Source: Cystobacter fuscus (GTDB taxonomy: Bacteria; Myxococcota; Myxococcia; Myxococcales; Myxococcaceae). From it: 64,000 nucleotides of DNA. The notes beneath the pieces were generated by a model. That model saw nothing but the letters and a program-made list of their open reading frames with translations, made no database searches and was not told the origin of the DNA. The stretch's first letter is position 1; each line of letters starts with the position of its first letter. Positions 1 through 8,225 of this stretch are shown here, in pieces. A program made the position numbers and the translations under genes. Where the stretch lies: NCBI RefSeq assembly GCF_002305875.1, contig NZ_CP022098.1, positions 248,001-312,000 of the forward strand, in the 5' to 3' direction.

Positions 1-2
1 CG

Positions 3-647
3 GGCCAGGAAATGGCGCCGCCGGGAAGGCCAATGGACGCTGAGGGGGGCGCGGTGTCCTTTCCCGAGGAATTCATCCCCGCGCCCGTCGTGGTTCCCAC
101 GATGCTCGGTAAGGAAGACACGCGCTTGAACAAGGACACGAAGACGAAGAAGGCCCTCGGACGCACGGCCCGGGTGGTGGGGGCGGGGCTGGTGTGCCAT
201 GCCTTGACGGGGTGCCCGGCCCCTCAGCGGCAGGTGCTGGCCACTCCGGAGCCGGCCGCGTGCCCGGCGGGAGCGCTCGAGGCCATGGCCAACGAGCTGG
301 CATTGCGCGTGGGGGAGAAGACACTGGTCTTGTTTGACAGTGAGCAGGTCAACAACGTCCCCGTGCAGGAAGGTCTCGCACACTTGGAAATCGACTTGCG
401 ACATGGTCGCTGGGCGGGGAAGAGCGGCATCTTCATTTCCGGGATGCTCACCCTGGGGCGGGACCGCGTGTATGGCCGTTTCACCCAGGCGCGCATTCAG
501 GGCGGAGAGCCGTTTCCGGTCTGCCTGGAGCTGACGGACATGTTCAAGGGGGGGCGAGGCGTGCTCATCCGGGAGCCCGGCAGGAGTCCAGACACGGTCT
601 TGATCTACTCCTCGGAGTATGTGGTTGCCGTGAAGCAATTCAAATGA
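3..647 (+). CDS. Unrecognised protein, probably 5'-partial at the window edge
   Basis: The frame is open to the left edge, so the gene may begin outside the window; the first ATG is at 12. The product has a charged Lys/Arg-rich stretch, one hydrophobic segment ending in an LTGC-P lipobox-like motif (around residues 55-70 from the first Met), then a Cys-containing globular region with the phrases RVYGRFTQAR and PVCLEL. The hydrophobic segment is too far from the N-terminus for an ordinary signal peptide. One inference is that this is the membrane-anchored tail of a larger protein such as a serine/threonine kinase; the other is a lipoprotein with an internal start. It lies 66 bp upstream of a DUF2381 gene on the same strand, so co-transcription is likely. 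I do not know its function. Confidence 0.6.
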   Translation, partial: GQEMAPPGRPMDAEGGAVSFPEEFIPAPVVVPTMLGKEDTRLNKDTKTKKALGRTARVVGAGLVCHALTGCPAPQRQVLATPEPAACPAGALEAMANELALRVGEKTLVLFDSEQVNNVPVQEGLAHLEIDLRHGRWAGKSGIFISGMLTLGRDRVYGRFTQARIQGGEPFPVCLELTDMFKGGRGVLIREPGRSPDTVLIYSSEYVVAVKQFK

Positions 648-713
648 AGGGAGTGCGGGTCAGGATGCTCTGGGTCCGCTTCCCGCCGCTTTCGCATCGA
701 GGTTCAAGGCCCT

Positions 714-1631
714 GTGTTCACTTCACCTCTGATGTTGTTGCTCTTCATGGGGGCATCCGCTCCCTCCCAGATGTGTCCTCCTCCGGAGGATGTGGAGGGT
801 CGATGCATCGAGTTGTCGGTGGGGGCGTTGGCGGAGATGCACGAGGTCCAGCTGAGTCCGGGATTGATGACGACATTTGTCTTCGACTCGGACGTGCGTC
901 CGGACGGAATGACGCTGGAGGATTCCGGTCGATTCGAGGTGGCGGAGCTTGGAAGGCACACGTTGGCGCTCATGCCCGCGGAAAATCAGAGGAGCGAAAA
1001 GCCCGGTGCGTTGACGGTGTGCTTCGCGGATGACGCCGCACCTGCGTGTGCCTCCTTCCGGCTGCTCATGCATCCCGTGACGGCCGAACGGCAGGTCCGG
1101 GTTTTGCGCCACCCCCGCTCGGCGAGTTCACTGGAAGCGGAGTTGAGGCGAGTTCACGAAGAGAATGACCGGCTCCGCGCGGAACTCGCGAGGTTGAACG
1201 CCGGACGTGACACTCCGCTCGGACTCGCGGGGATGTTGGTGTCTGGAGTGATGGACGAGCGCGGAATGTCTTGTGTGCCCGGTGATACCGTCCAACCGTC
1301 GGGCTCGGTGTTGATCATGGTGGAGTTCTCCACCTGCCGAACTTCCATGAGGGCGATCATACGAGTACGGGTGCGGAACAAGGGTGAGACTCCCTGGGCT
1401 GCTCGAGGGGCGAAGCTGGTGGGCCCGAAGGGGGAAGTCTGGCGCGGTGCCGTGTGGCCCGAGGAGCCCATTGCTCCGGGTGAATTCGCTGACCTCTTCA
1501 TCGAGGCGCGGGTCGAGGATGTGCGGATGGAGGGGCCCTTCGTCTTGAAGTTGTGGGAGGCGAACGGGTCACGCACCGTGCGGCTGGGCCGCGTGGCCTT
1601 TCCCGTGCTGGGGGCGGGGACGGCCTTTTGA
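714..1631 (+). CDS. DUF2381 (TIGR02268) family myxobacterial paralogous protein
   Basis: A 305-residue protein, probably exported. It starts at GTG 714 (ATG 732 is an alternative) with a hydrophobic leader over residues 1-18. A beta-rich N-terminal domain is followed by a heptad-like coiled coil near residues 138-165 (ELRRVHEENDRLRAEL) and a C-terminal beta domain with WPEEPIAPGEF and LWEANGSRTVRLGR. This matches the DUF2381 family, which is expanded in Myxococcales and often lies near serine/threonine kinase genes; its function is not established. The last 180 bp (1451-1631) recur at 2861-3041 as an orphan fragment, which marks the boundary of the tandem duplication downstream. Confidence 0.8.
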   Translation: MFTSPLMLLLFMGASAPSQMCPPPEDVEGRCIELSVGALAEMHEVQLSPGLMTTFVFDSDVRPDGMTLEDSGRFEVAELGRHTLALMPAENQRSEKPGALTVCFADDAAPACASFRLLMHPVTAERQVRVLRHPRSASSLEAELRRVHEENDRLRAELARLNAGRDTPLGLAGMLVSGVMDERGMSCVPGDTVQPSGSVLIMVEFSTCRTSMRAIIRVRVRNKGETPWAARGAKLVGPKGEVWRGAVWPEEPIAPGEFADLFIEARVEDVRMEGPFVLKLWEANGSRTVRLGRVAFPVLGAGTAF

Positions 1632-1653
1632 TGGCTCGGGTGGATCATCGAGG

Positions 1654-2550
1654 TCAATCAGTACTCGCGGTCCGATGGTTGGACTCGCATAGCCACAGTT
1701 CATCGGTGCGGTGCTTGCAGATGTACCCGTCTCCGCAGATGGAGGAATCCCCGGGTGTGCACTTCTTGCGACACTGGTACAGGTCACACACCGAGTCCTC
1801 GGGACAGAACGGACCTTCGGCCTGGGTATCACAGGGTTGTCGGCATCCCATCCACGCCTCGCCCGGAGACAGGGGGTAGTCGCTGACGGTGCAGACCTGT
1901 TCCTGCTCGCAAGGAGTCTGCTGACAGTTCTCCCCGTGTACCGTGGCGCAGATGGAGATGCGGGGAGCCACCGAAATGCACTGTTGTCCCTCGGGGCAGG
2001 TGCGCCCCTCACACGTGGGCTGACACACAGCACCGGTGGGCAGGTCCTGACAAAAGAAGCCCTCCGGGCAACTGGCGGGGTCGTCCGGCTGGCATGGGCG
2101 GCCGCACCGGTAATGGCAGCGCAGCCCTTGTTCACAGCCGTACTGCCGTTCGCGAGTGAAGCCCGCGCACACTTCTCCTTCCTTACGGTCTCCCACGAGG
2201 GAGCAGGCGTTGAGGAGGTCCTTGCCGCTGGCGGATGTATAGGTCTGGCAGGTGAACCCCTCCGGACACTGCGAGTCCGTCATGCATCTGCTATCCACAC
2301 AGTAGCTGTGATGGATCACCATGCTGAAGAAGCAGCGCAGCCGCGGATCACAGTCCGCGTCTGTTTCGCAATCCCGGCCATAGGTGAGTGCGCTCTGCCT
2401 CTCGACCGGAGTCAGCATGGGAATGACATCCCGCTGCGGGGTGTGTGTTGGTTTCCAGCCAGGGACAAGTGAGGCGGAGGCGAGCAGCCATAGCATGGGG
2501 GAGGGGAGGAGAACGCCAACGAGGACCGTGCCCAAGATGCGCCAGTTCAT
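1654..2550 (-). CDS. Cys-rich exported protein, copy 1
   Basis: A 298-residue protein with an N-terminal hydrophobic segment (residues 4-28, signal peptide or anchor), then an extracellular region packed with disulfide-type motifs. C-x-T/D-D-x-C and CPEGxxC units repeat from residue 60 to the end (DCETDADC, SQCPEGF, CPEGFFC, CGDGYIC). These units resemble the short Cys-rich modules common in myxobacterial secreted proteins. No catalytic motif is visible. It starts 18 bp downstream of the lipoprotein gene on the same strand, so they form a two-gene unit. The paralogue at 3064-3960 shares almost all of residues 48-298 but only about half of residues 1-47. Function unknown; a surface-recognition or immunity-like role would be guesswork. 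Confidence 0.75.
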   Translation of the reverse strand: MNWRILGTVLVGVLLPSPMLWLLASASLVPGWKPTHTPQRDVIPMLTPVERQSALTYGRDCETDADCDPRLRCFFSMVIHHSYCVDSRCMTDSQCPEGFTCQTYTSASGKDLLNACSLVGDRKEGEVCAGFTRERQYGCEQGLRCHYRCGRPCQPDDPASCPEGFFCQDLPTGAVCQPTCEGRTCPEGQQCISVAPRISICATVHGENCQQTPCEQEQVCTVSDYPLSPGEAWMGCRQPCDTQAEGPFCPEDSVCDLYQCRKKCTPGDSSICGDGYICKHRTDELWLCESNHRTASTD

Positions 2551-2568
2551 GGATTGCGTCGCCTCGGC

Positions 2569-2811
2569 TCAATCGCTGGGCCGACATTCCTTTGGGCAGC
2601 TGGCCGAAGTCGTGCGTCCATTCTTGTTGGAGCAAAGTCGCAGCCATTCCTCCCTGGGCATGTCGCAGGAGAACACCAGTCCCCTGCTCCTTCGCTCCGC
2701 TTCCATGTCCTTGCGCAGGGCCATGTCCATGGTACCGCCCTTGACCCAGTCATGTGGGCACCCTGTTCCCCAGGTGACAATGAGTACCAGTGTCAGCACT
2801 CGGTGCATCAT
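2569..2811 (-). CDS. Small lipoprotein, copy 1
   Basis: An 80-residue protein, if translation starts at the second ATG cluster (2811), which has the G-rich Shine-Dalgarno-like GGGGGGAC upstream; an in-frame ATG at 2841 would add 10 residues. The leader MMHRVLTLVLIVTWGTGC ends in a lipobox-like GTGC. Residues 19-47 are charged (RKDMEAERRSR). The last 33 residues carry three Cys. Compared with copy 2 the first 47 residues are identical but for one substitution, while the tail is largely different. It precedes the Cys-rich gene by 18 bp. The conserved anchor with a variable tail resembles polymorphic lipoproteins; function unknown. Confidence 0.6.
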   Translation of the reverse strand: MMHRVLTLVLIVTWGTGCPHDWVKGGTMDMALRKDMEAERRSRGLVFSCDMPREEWLRLCSNKNGRTTSASCPKECRPSD

Positions 2812-2860
2812 GGACTCGTCCCCCCCAACGTGATGCCGCATTGTATCACCGTCCGAGCTC

Positions 2861-3041
2861 GGTGTGGCCCGAGGAACCTGTTCCGCCGAGCAAATCCGTC
2901 GATCTCTTCATCGAGGCGCGGATCGAGGACGTGCGGACGGAGGGGCCCTTCGTCTTGAAGTTGTGGGAGGCGAACGGGTCACGCACCGTGAGGCTGGGCC
3001 GCGTGGCCTTTCCCGTGCTGGGGGCGGGGACGGCCTTTTGA
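2861..3041 (+). pseudogene. Orphan 3' fragment of DUF2381 gene
   Basis: This stretch encodes the last 60 or so residues of a DUF2381 protein (WPEEPVPP through VLGAGTAF and stop), closely matching 1451-1631. There is no upstream coding part, start codon or ribosome site for it. It is the left end of tandem copy 2. A few substitutions (for example PVPPSKSVD in place of PIAPGEFAD) show that it no longer evolves in step with the intact gene. Confidence 0.85.
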
Positions 3042-3063
3042 TGGCTCGGGTGGAGCATCGAGG

Positions 3064-3960
3064 TCAATCAGTACTCGCGGTCCGATGGTTGGACTCGCAT
3101 AGCCACAGTTCATCGGTGCGGTGCTTGCAGATGTACCCGTCTCCGCAGACGGAAGAATCCCCGGGCGTGCACTTCTTGCGACACCGGTACAGGTCACACA
3201 CCGAGTCCTCGGGACAGAACGGACCTTCGGCTTGAGTCTCACAGGGTTGCAGGCAGCCCATCCACACCTCGCCCGGAGACAGGGGGTAATCGCTGACGGT
3301 GCAGACTTGTTCCCGCTCGCAAGGGGTCTGCTGACAGTTCTCTCCGTGGACCGTGGCGCAGATGGAGATGCGGGGAGCCACCGAAATGCACTGCTGTCCC
3401 TCGGGGCAGGTGCGCCCCTCGCACGTGGGCTGACACACAGCACCGGTGGGCACGTCCTTACAAAAGAAGCCCTCCGGGCAACTGGCGGGGTCGTCCGGCT
3501 GGCATGGGCGGCCGCACCGGTAATGGCAGCGCAGCCCTTGTTCACAGCCGTACTGCCGCTCGCGAGTGAAGCCCGCGCACACTTCTCCTTCCTTGCGGTC
3601 TCCCACCAGCGAGCAGGCGTTGATCAGATCTTCATGGCTCCTGGTTGTGTATGTCTGGCAGGCGAAGCCCTCAGGACACTGCAAGTCCGTCATGCACCTG
3701 CTGTCCACACAGTAACTGTCCTGAATCACCATGCTGAAGAAACAGCGCAGCCGCGGATCACAGTCCGCGTCTGTTTCGCAATCCCGGCCGTAGGTGAGTG
3801 CGCTCTGCCTCTCGACTGATGTGAGCATGGGAATAACAATCCGGCGCAGGGGATGTGGCGGTTGCGCGCCAGAAACAAAAGAGGTGGATGCGAGCAGCCA
3901 TAGCGAGGGGAGCGGCAGGAGAATGCCGATGAGGACGACCCCCAAGATGCGCCATTTCAT
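3064..3960 (-). CDS. Cys-rich exported protein, copy 2
   Basis: Paralogue of the product at 1654-2550, also 298 residues from ATG 3960, the position homologous to the copy 1 start; the frame is open further upstream but that part overlaps the lipoprotein gene. The N-terminal hydrophobic segment (KWRILGVVLIGILLPLPSLW) and the next 25 residues differ heavily from copy 1. Residues 48-298 carry only about 20 changes and keep every Cys. It follows the second lipoprotein gene by 20 bp. Function unknown; the retained reading frame suggests both copies are functional. Confidence 0.72.
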   Translation of the reverse strand: MKWRILGVVLIGILLPLPSLWLLASTSFVSGAQPPHPLRRIVIPMLTSVERQSALTYGRDCETDADCDPRLRCFFSMVIQDSYCVDSRCMTDLQCPEGFACQTYTTRSHEDLINACSLVGDRKEGEVCAGFTRERQYGCEQGLRCHYRCGRPCQPDDPASCPEGFFCKDVPTGAVCQPTCEGRTCPEGQQCISVAPRISICATVHGENCQQTPCEREQVCTVSDYPLSPGEVWMGCLQPCETQAEGPFCPEDSVCDLYRCRKKCTPGDSSVCGDGYICKHRTDELWLCESNHRTASTD

Positions 3961-3980
3961 GGATTGCATCGCCTCAATTC

Positions 3981-4223
3981 CTACTTGCGGGGTCGGCATT
4001 CCCGTGGGCACTCCAGCGAAGTCGTGTGTCCGTCTTCGTCGAAGCAAAGTTCCATCCATTCCGCCGTGGACAGGCGGCAAGGGAACACCAGTCCCCTGCT
4101 CCTTCGCTCCGCTTCCATGTCCTTGCGCAAGGCCATGTCCATGGTACCGCCCTTGACCCAGGCATGTGGGCACCCTGTTCCCCAGGTGACAATGAGTACC
4201 AGTGTCAGCACTCGGTGCATCAT
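3981..4223 (-). CDS. Small lipoprotein, copy 2 (diverged tail)
   Basis: 80 residues from ATG 4223 (alternative ATG 4253). The leader and charged segment match copy 1 except for one Asp/Ala change, then the sequence departs: PCRLSTAEWMELC here against SCDMPREEWLRLC in copy 1, with the Cys positions kept. It lies upstream of the second Cys-rich gene in the same orientation. The abrupt switch from identical to divergent sequence argues for local exchange or diversifying selection. Function unknown. Confidence 0.58.
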   Translation of the reverse strand: MMHRVLTLVLIVTWGTGCPHAWVKGGTMDMALRKDMEAERRSRGLVFPCRLSTAEWMELCFDEDGHTTSLECPRECRPRK

Positions 4224-4288
4224 GGACTCGTCCCCCCCAACGTGATGCCGCATTGTATCACCGTCCGAGCAGGGACGGGCAGCCCGGC

Positions 4289-5485
4289 TCACCGGAGCCT
4301 GGGAAGCACGGACCTCCTCCTCGCCCGGGACAGGTGCTCCTCGCTGCTGTGCGAGAAGTAGCGCGCCAGTTGCTCCCGGCCCTCGGCTCCTCGCTCCGTC
4401 ACATACGCGAACTCCGCCGGCAGCAGTGCCTTCACCGTGACGAGCCTCACGTCTCCCTCTGGCAGCGTGAAGTGTCCGGGCAGCGTCCCCGACTCCACGC
4501 CCAGCAGCACGCCCACCCGGCCCTCCTGGGTGACGAGCAACGTGGGCATCCGCTTGCCCGACACATCCAGGCAGAAGGGGCCCGCCTTCACCGCCTCGCG
4601 CACGGGCTCGCTCCGCGCCAGCTCATCCCCCACCCGCTGCAGGAGCTGGAGGGGCCAGTTCTTGTGCACCTCCTTCATCTCCGAGTCCGTCTCCAGCAGC
4701 AGCTCCAGGCCGAATCCCACCGAGGGCTCGTCATGCTCGGGGAAGGGGTCCGACAGCCCGTCCGTCACCAGCAGGGTGTTGCCCCCGGCGCGGCGCAGGA
4801 CACGCCACGCCTGACGGTGGCCCGGCCAGAGCCCGTGGTCCATCAGGGGAATCCGCGCTTGTTCATCCTCCGCGCCCAGCGTGCGCCAGAAAGCCAGACG
4901 TGCCGTCTCGGCCCGCTCGCGCCGCTCCTGCACCTGACGCTGGGTCTCCACCGCGGCGCCCGCGTCAGCGCCCGAGCCCGTGGGAAGCTCCCAGAAGCGC
5001 AGGCCCGTGCCTCCCACCGCCTCCAGCGCCTGCTTCAACTCCTCGGTGACGAGCAGCGTCTGCCACCCCCGGGCGCGGAAGACCTGCGCGTCCCCCACCC
5101 GCGTGAAATCCAGCCGCGGCGGACCCGCGCGGTGGCTCGGCTCCTCCCACTCCGCCCTTCGCGTGCACACCAGGAGGAAGAAGGGCTCGGGATGGGCCTC
5201 GACCTGCACGGGCAGCAGTTGCGTGTCCCGGGACGCCCGCTCGGCGAAGACGGCCGCCAGCCGCGCGCTGACGACCGGGATGCCCACGCCCGCCTCGGTG
5301 AAGTCCAGCGCCACGCCGTCATACGCCCGGAGCGGCAGTCGCAGCGGCCCCTCGCACGTGACCGGCTCGCCCGCCGTGAACAGCGACTCCGCCAGCCGCT
5401 GGCCCCTCTCGTCCAGGGGCGCGTCCAGGTCCCAGCGCTCGGGGATGTAGAGATCGTCAGTGAGTTCGAAGTACCGCTTCGACAT
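4289..5485 (-). CDS. Imm11-like / suppressor-of-fused-like fusion immunity protein
   Basis: 398 residues, no signal peptide. The N-terminal half (about 1-190) opens with KRYFELTDDLYIPERWDL and continues with VPVQVEAHPEPFFLLV-type and FRARGWQTLLVTEELKQALE phrases, typical of the myxobacterial Imm11 (DUF1629-type) immunity family. The C-terminal half (about 215-390) resembles suppressor-of-fused-like immunity domains (GHRQAWRVLRRAGGNTLLVTDGLSDPF, then GFGLELLLET). A short Arg/Glu linker joins them. Both families act in the cytoplasm as immunity proteins in polymorphic toxin systems. No cognate toxin gene is adjacent, so it may be an orphan acting against incoming toxins. The SUFU assignment rests on motif resemblance. 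Confidence 0.62.
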   Translation of the reverse strand: MSKRYFELTDDLYIPERWDLDAPLDERGQRLAESLFTAGEPVTCEGPLRLPLRAYDGVALDFTEAGVGIPVVSARLAAVFAERASRDTQLLPVQVEAHPEPFFLLVCTRRAEWEEPSHRAGPPRLDFTRVGDAQVFRARGWQTLLVTEELKQALEAVGGTGLRFWELPTGSGADAGAAVETQRQVQERRERAETARLAFWRTLGAEDEQARIPLMDHGLWPGHRQAWRVLRRAGGNTLLVTDGLSDPFPEHDEPSVGFGLELLLETDSEMKEVHKNWPLQLLQRVGDELARSEPVREAVKAGPFCLDVSGKRMPTLLVTQEGRVGVLLGVESGTLPGHFTLPEGDVRLVTVKALLPAEFAYVTERGAEGREQLARYFSHSSEEHLSRARRRSVLPRLR

Positions 5486-5586
5486 GGGAGGCGCCCTGAC
5501 AGTCCAACCAGTGGACTTCTGAAGTCATGGCGAGGATACCTACCAAAGAAGTCCAGCCCTCCGCGAGCACGAAGCGTGGAAACACC

Positions 5587-5620
5587 ACGGGGCGCGGCCC
5601 TTGCTGGCGCCGCGCCCCGT
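5587..5620 (-). terminator. GC-rich hairpin after the isoamylase gene
   Basis: A perfect 12 bp inverted repeat (5587-5598 and 5609-5620, ACGGGGCGCGGC with its complement) around a 10-base loop, 22 bp past the isoamylase stop. Read in the gene's direction it is followed by GGTGTTTCC, a weak T tract. Confidence 0.55.
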
Positions 5621-5641
5621 GCTCGAGCCCGCTGCTCCGCT

Positions 5642-7999
5642 CTACCTGGCGATCAGCAGCACGAGGCCCCGGGCGCACACGCCGTAGACGGTGTTCTCCC
5701 CGCCGATGAGCGTCTCGGCGCCGGGACTCGCCACCTGGCCCGAGCCCTCGGCCCAGTTGCACGTGTCCGTCACCCGGTACCAGCTCTTGCCGGCGAAGGG
5801 CCAGGGCAGCGTGAAGTTCACCGCGCTGCTCCAGCCGTTGTACGCGACGTAGAGGGCCGCGGCCGGGTCGCCGAACTCGGTGCCGTCGATGCGCCAGGCG
5901 AGGGCGTGGTTGTTGCCATCGCTCATGTACGCCGAGTCCGCCACTCCGCCGTCCGGGCGGAACCAGCGCAGCTGCTCCATCACGTTGCCGTTGGTGTCCG
6001 AGCCGCTGAAGAAGTTGGCCGGGCGCAGCGCCGGGTGCGCCTTGCGGAAGGCGATGAGCCGCTGGGCGAACGTCTTGAAGTTCGTCTGATCCGTCGTCAG
6101 CGAGTAGTTGAGCCAGTTGGCGCTGGAGTCCAGGTTGTAGGCGTTGTTGTTGCAGTTCTGGCTGCGCAGGAACTCGTCTCCGCCGTTGAACATGGGCGTG
6201 CCGGCGCTGAGCATCAGCAGGGCCAGGCCATTGCGCGCGGCCCGGCGCTGCTCCGCGCCCGCCCCGCCCTGATCCCACGACACGTTGTGGTCCTCGCCGC
6301 CGTCGGACGGGCCGTAGGGCCAGGGCTGGGTGTTGTTCTTGCTGTTGCAGCTGTACAGGTCCTTGAGGGTGAAGCCGTCGTGGGCCACCAGGAAGTTGAT
6401 GGAGTGGGCGGGCTTGCGGCCGTCATCCCCGAACAGGTCCGACGAGCCCGCCAGCCGCGTGGCCAGCTCGCCCGGCGTCACCGTGGCCGAGCCGAGCTGG
6501 TTCTGGTCCTTGCGGAAGGTGTCGCGGTAGTAGCCGTTCCACTCGGCCCAGCCGCTCGGGAAGTTGCCCACCTGGTAGCTGTTGCCGCCAATGGCCCACG
6601 GCTCGGCGATGAGGTCCGCGCCCGTGCCGCCGCCCGGCGCGCGCGGCGACAGGTTGTTCCACACGCGGTTGAGGGCGTTGCCGCTGTCCAGCTTGTCGTA
6701 GTTGAAGCAGCCGTGCTCGCACGTGTTGCCCAACACCGAGGCCAGGTCGAAGCGGAACCCGTCCACCCCCAGCTCGTCCTTCCAGTACTTGAGCGAGTGG
6801 ATGATGAGATCCTGCGCCACGGCGTTGCGCGTGTTGAAGTTGCCGCCCACGCCCGTGTTGTCCCAGTTGCTCTGCTTGTCGTTGGTGAGGCTGTAGTAGG
6901 TGGGGTTGTCCAGGCCGCGGTAGGTGAGGACGTTGTAGGTGCTCGTGTCCGAGCTGCTCCACGCGCCGCCCTCGCCCGTGTGGTTGTAGACCACGTCGAT
7001 GAAGACCTTGATGCCCTGGGCATGGAAGGCCTTCACCATCTCCTTGAACTCGCGCGTGGGGCCGCCGGGGGTACGGTCCGAGGAGTAGCGCCGGTCTGGC
7101 GCGAAGAAGTTGAGGGTCATGTACCCCCAGTAGTTGTCGTCCTGGGTGGTGTTGGGGACCACGTCGTTGTCGTCGTTGTCCGTCTCCTGCACGGGGAGGA
7201 ACTCGACGGCGGTGACGCCCAGCGCCGCGAGTGACGCGGCCTTCAGGCCCGCGCCCTTGTAGGTGCCCTGGTAGGCGGCGGCGATGCTCGAGTCACCCTT
7301 GGTGAGGCCGCGCAGGTGCACCTCGTAGATGATGTCGTCCTTGAGGGCGCGCGTGGGCTTGGTGCCGAAGCTCGTGGTGTCCGGAGCGAGCACGATGCCC
7401 TTGGGCGCCTGGGTGCCGCTGTCCTTGGCGCGGTGGGTGGGGCCGGATGCGAAGACGGTGCCGTCCGTGTTGCTCGGGTTGGTGGCGTCGTGGCTGAGCT
7501 CCAGCGCGTACGGGTCCACCAGGAGCTTGTTGGGGTTGAAGCGGTTGCCCTGTGCGTCCACGTCCGAGACGAAGCCGGCGGAGCTGCCCTTGGTCCAGGA
7601 GGCGCTGTAGGGCCAGTTGGGGCCCCAGGCGCGATAGCCGTAGTACACGGTGCCGGTGATGCCGGCGCTCGTCAGCGCGGAGACGGCCACCGTCGTGCTC
7701 CACACGTTGGTGGTGGCATTCTTGGTGAGGGTGTAGCGGGCCTTCTCCTGCGCGCCCTGGGCGGCGTTGTAGACGAAGACCTCGATGCGGGTGGCGCGCG
7801 AGGAGTAGACGCTGAAGGTGATGTTGCTCTGCGTCGCGTCGTACTGGGCGCCGAGCGTCCAGGACAGCCCCGCCTGGCTCACCTGGGTGTCGGAGGAGTC
7901 GGGCGTGGTGGGCTCGGGGGGCGGGGTGCCGCAGGACAGGACGGTGCCCGCGGCGACGAGGGCCCGCCAGGGGAGGCGGTTCGGAGAAGGAAGCTTCAT
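5642..7999 (-). CDS. Secreted isoamylase (glycogen/starch debranching enzyme, GH13)
   Basis: 785 residues. It hydrolyses alpha-1,6 branch points of glycogen or amylopectin. The N-terminus has a lipoprotein-type leader (VLSCGTPPPEP), so the enzyme is probably exported and anchored. A CBM48-like beta domain (about 40-190) precedes the TIM barrel. The catalytic triad is visible: nucleophile Asp in GFRFDLAS (about 418), acid/base Glu in LIAEPWA (about 464) and Asp in VAHDGFTL (about 539). The following DLYSCNSKNN and DGGEDHNVSWDQGG are typical of Pseudomonas-type isoamylases, and the length fits that group (about 750-780). The C-terminal beta domain ends in ARGLVLLIAR. It is likely a monocistronic predatory or saprophytic glycan-degrading enzyme. 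Confidence 0.9.
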   Translation of the reverse strand: MKLPSPNRLPWRALVAAGTVLSCGTPPPEPTTPDSSDTQVSQAGLSWTLGAQYDATQSNITFSVYSSRATRIEVFVYNAAQGAQEKARYTLTKNATTNVWSTTVAVSALTSAGITGTVYYGYRAWGPNWPYSASWTKGSSAGFVSDVDAQGNRFNPNKLLVDPYALELSHDATNPSNTDGTVFASGPTHRAKDSGTQAPKGIVLAPDTTSFGTKPTRALKDDIIYEVHLRGLTKGDSSIAAAYQGTYKGAGLKAASLAALGVTAVEFLPVQETDNDDNDVVPNTTQDDNYWGYMTLNFFAPDRRYSSDRTPGGPTREFKEMVKAFHAQGIKVFIDVVYNHTGEGGAWSSSDTSTYNVLTYRGLDNPTYYSLTNDKQSNWDNTGVGGNFNTRNAVAQDLIIHSLKYWKDELGVDGFRFDLASVLGNTCEHGCFNYDKLDSGNALNRVWNNLSPRAPGGGTGADLIAEPWAIGGNSYQVGNFPSGWAEWNGYYRDTFRKDQNQLGSATVTPGELATRLAGSSDLFGDDGRKPAHSINFLVAHDGFTLKDLYSCNSKNNTQPWPYGPSDGGEDHNVSWDQGGAGAEQRRAARNGLALLMLSAGTPMFNGGDEFLRSQNCNNNAYNLDSSANWLNYSLTTDQTNFKTFAQRLIAFRKAHPALRPANFFSGSDTNGNVMEQLRWFRPDGGVADSAYMSDGNNHALAWRIDGTEFGDPAAALYVAYNGWSSAVNFTLPWPFAGKSWYRVTDTCNWAEGSGQVASPGAETLIGGENTVYGVCARGLVLLIAR

Positions 8000-8225
8000 G
8001 GTGGAACTCCCGGCGCGGCGGAGGGGTAGGCAGGCAGCGGGCCCGCGCCTGCCCGCGTCCCATTTTCCTGCACACCCCTGACTTGGGAGTCAATCCAGGG
8101 GGACCACGGCTCGGGAGAGGTGATGGCCAGCGCGCAGTCGGGACGCGCCGCGTCGTCACCCGGGGTCGCTTGAGCGCGGCGTGGAAGGGGCGCACGCGCG
8201 CGGGTCGGCTGCTAGGGTCGGGCGC

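Larger units (their letters stand above)
1451..2858. repeat. Tandem direct duplication, copy 1 (about 1.41 kb)
   Basis: This copy holds the 3' end of the DUF2381 gene, the Cys-rich gene and the small lipoprotein gene, and recurs immediately downstream at 2861-4270. The offset is 1410 bp through the DUF2381 tail and Cys-rich gene and 1412 bp through the lipoprotein gene. The outer parts are nearly identical: about two differences over the 190 bp from 2671 to 2858. The segment from about 2410 to 2670 is strongly diverged. The right end is sharp after the shared bases ATCACCGTCCGAGC. Confidence 0.9.
2861..4270. repeat. Tandem direct duplication, copy 2
   Basis: Second copy of the 1.41 kb unit. 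It starts within the DUF2381 3' end and stops after the same ATCACCGTCCGAGC sequence as copy 1. Only a dinucleotide separates the copies. The divergent core corresponds to about 3820-4082. Confidence 0.9.

Noticed and set aside
4202-7234. 1010-codon open frame opposite the isoamylase and Imm11-like genes
   Set aside because: It is an antisense shadow in high-GC DNA, with Arg/Leu/Gln/His low-complexity composition and no domain; the minus-strand genes have clear motifs.
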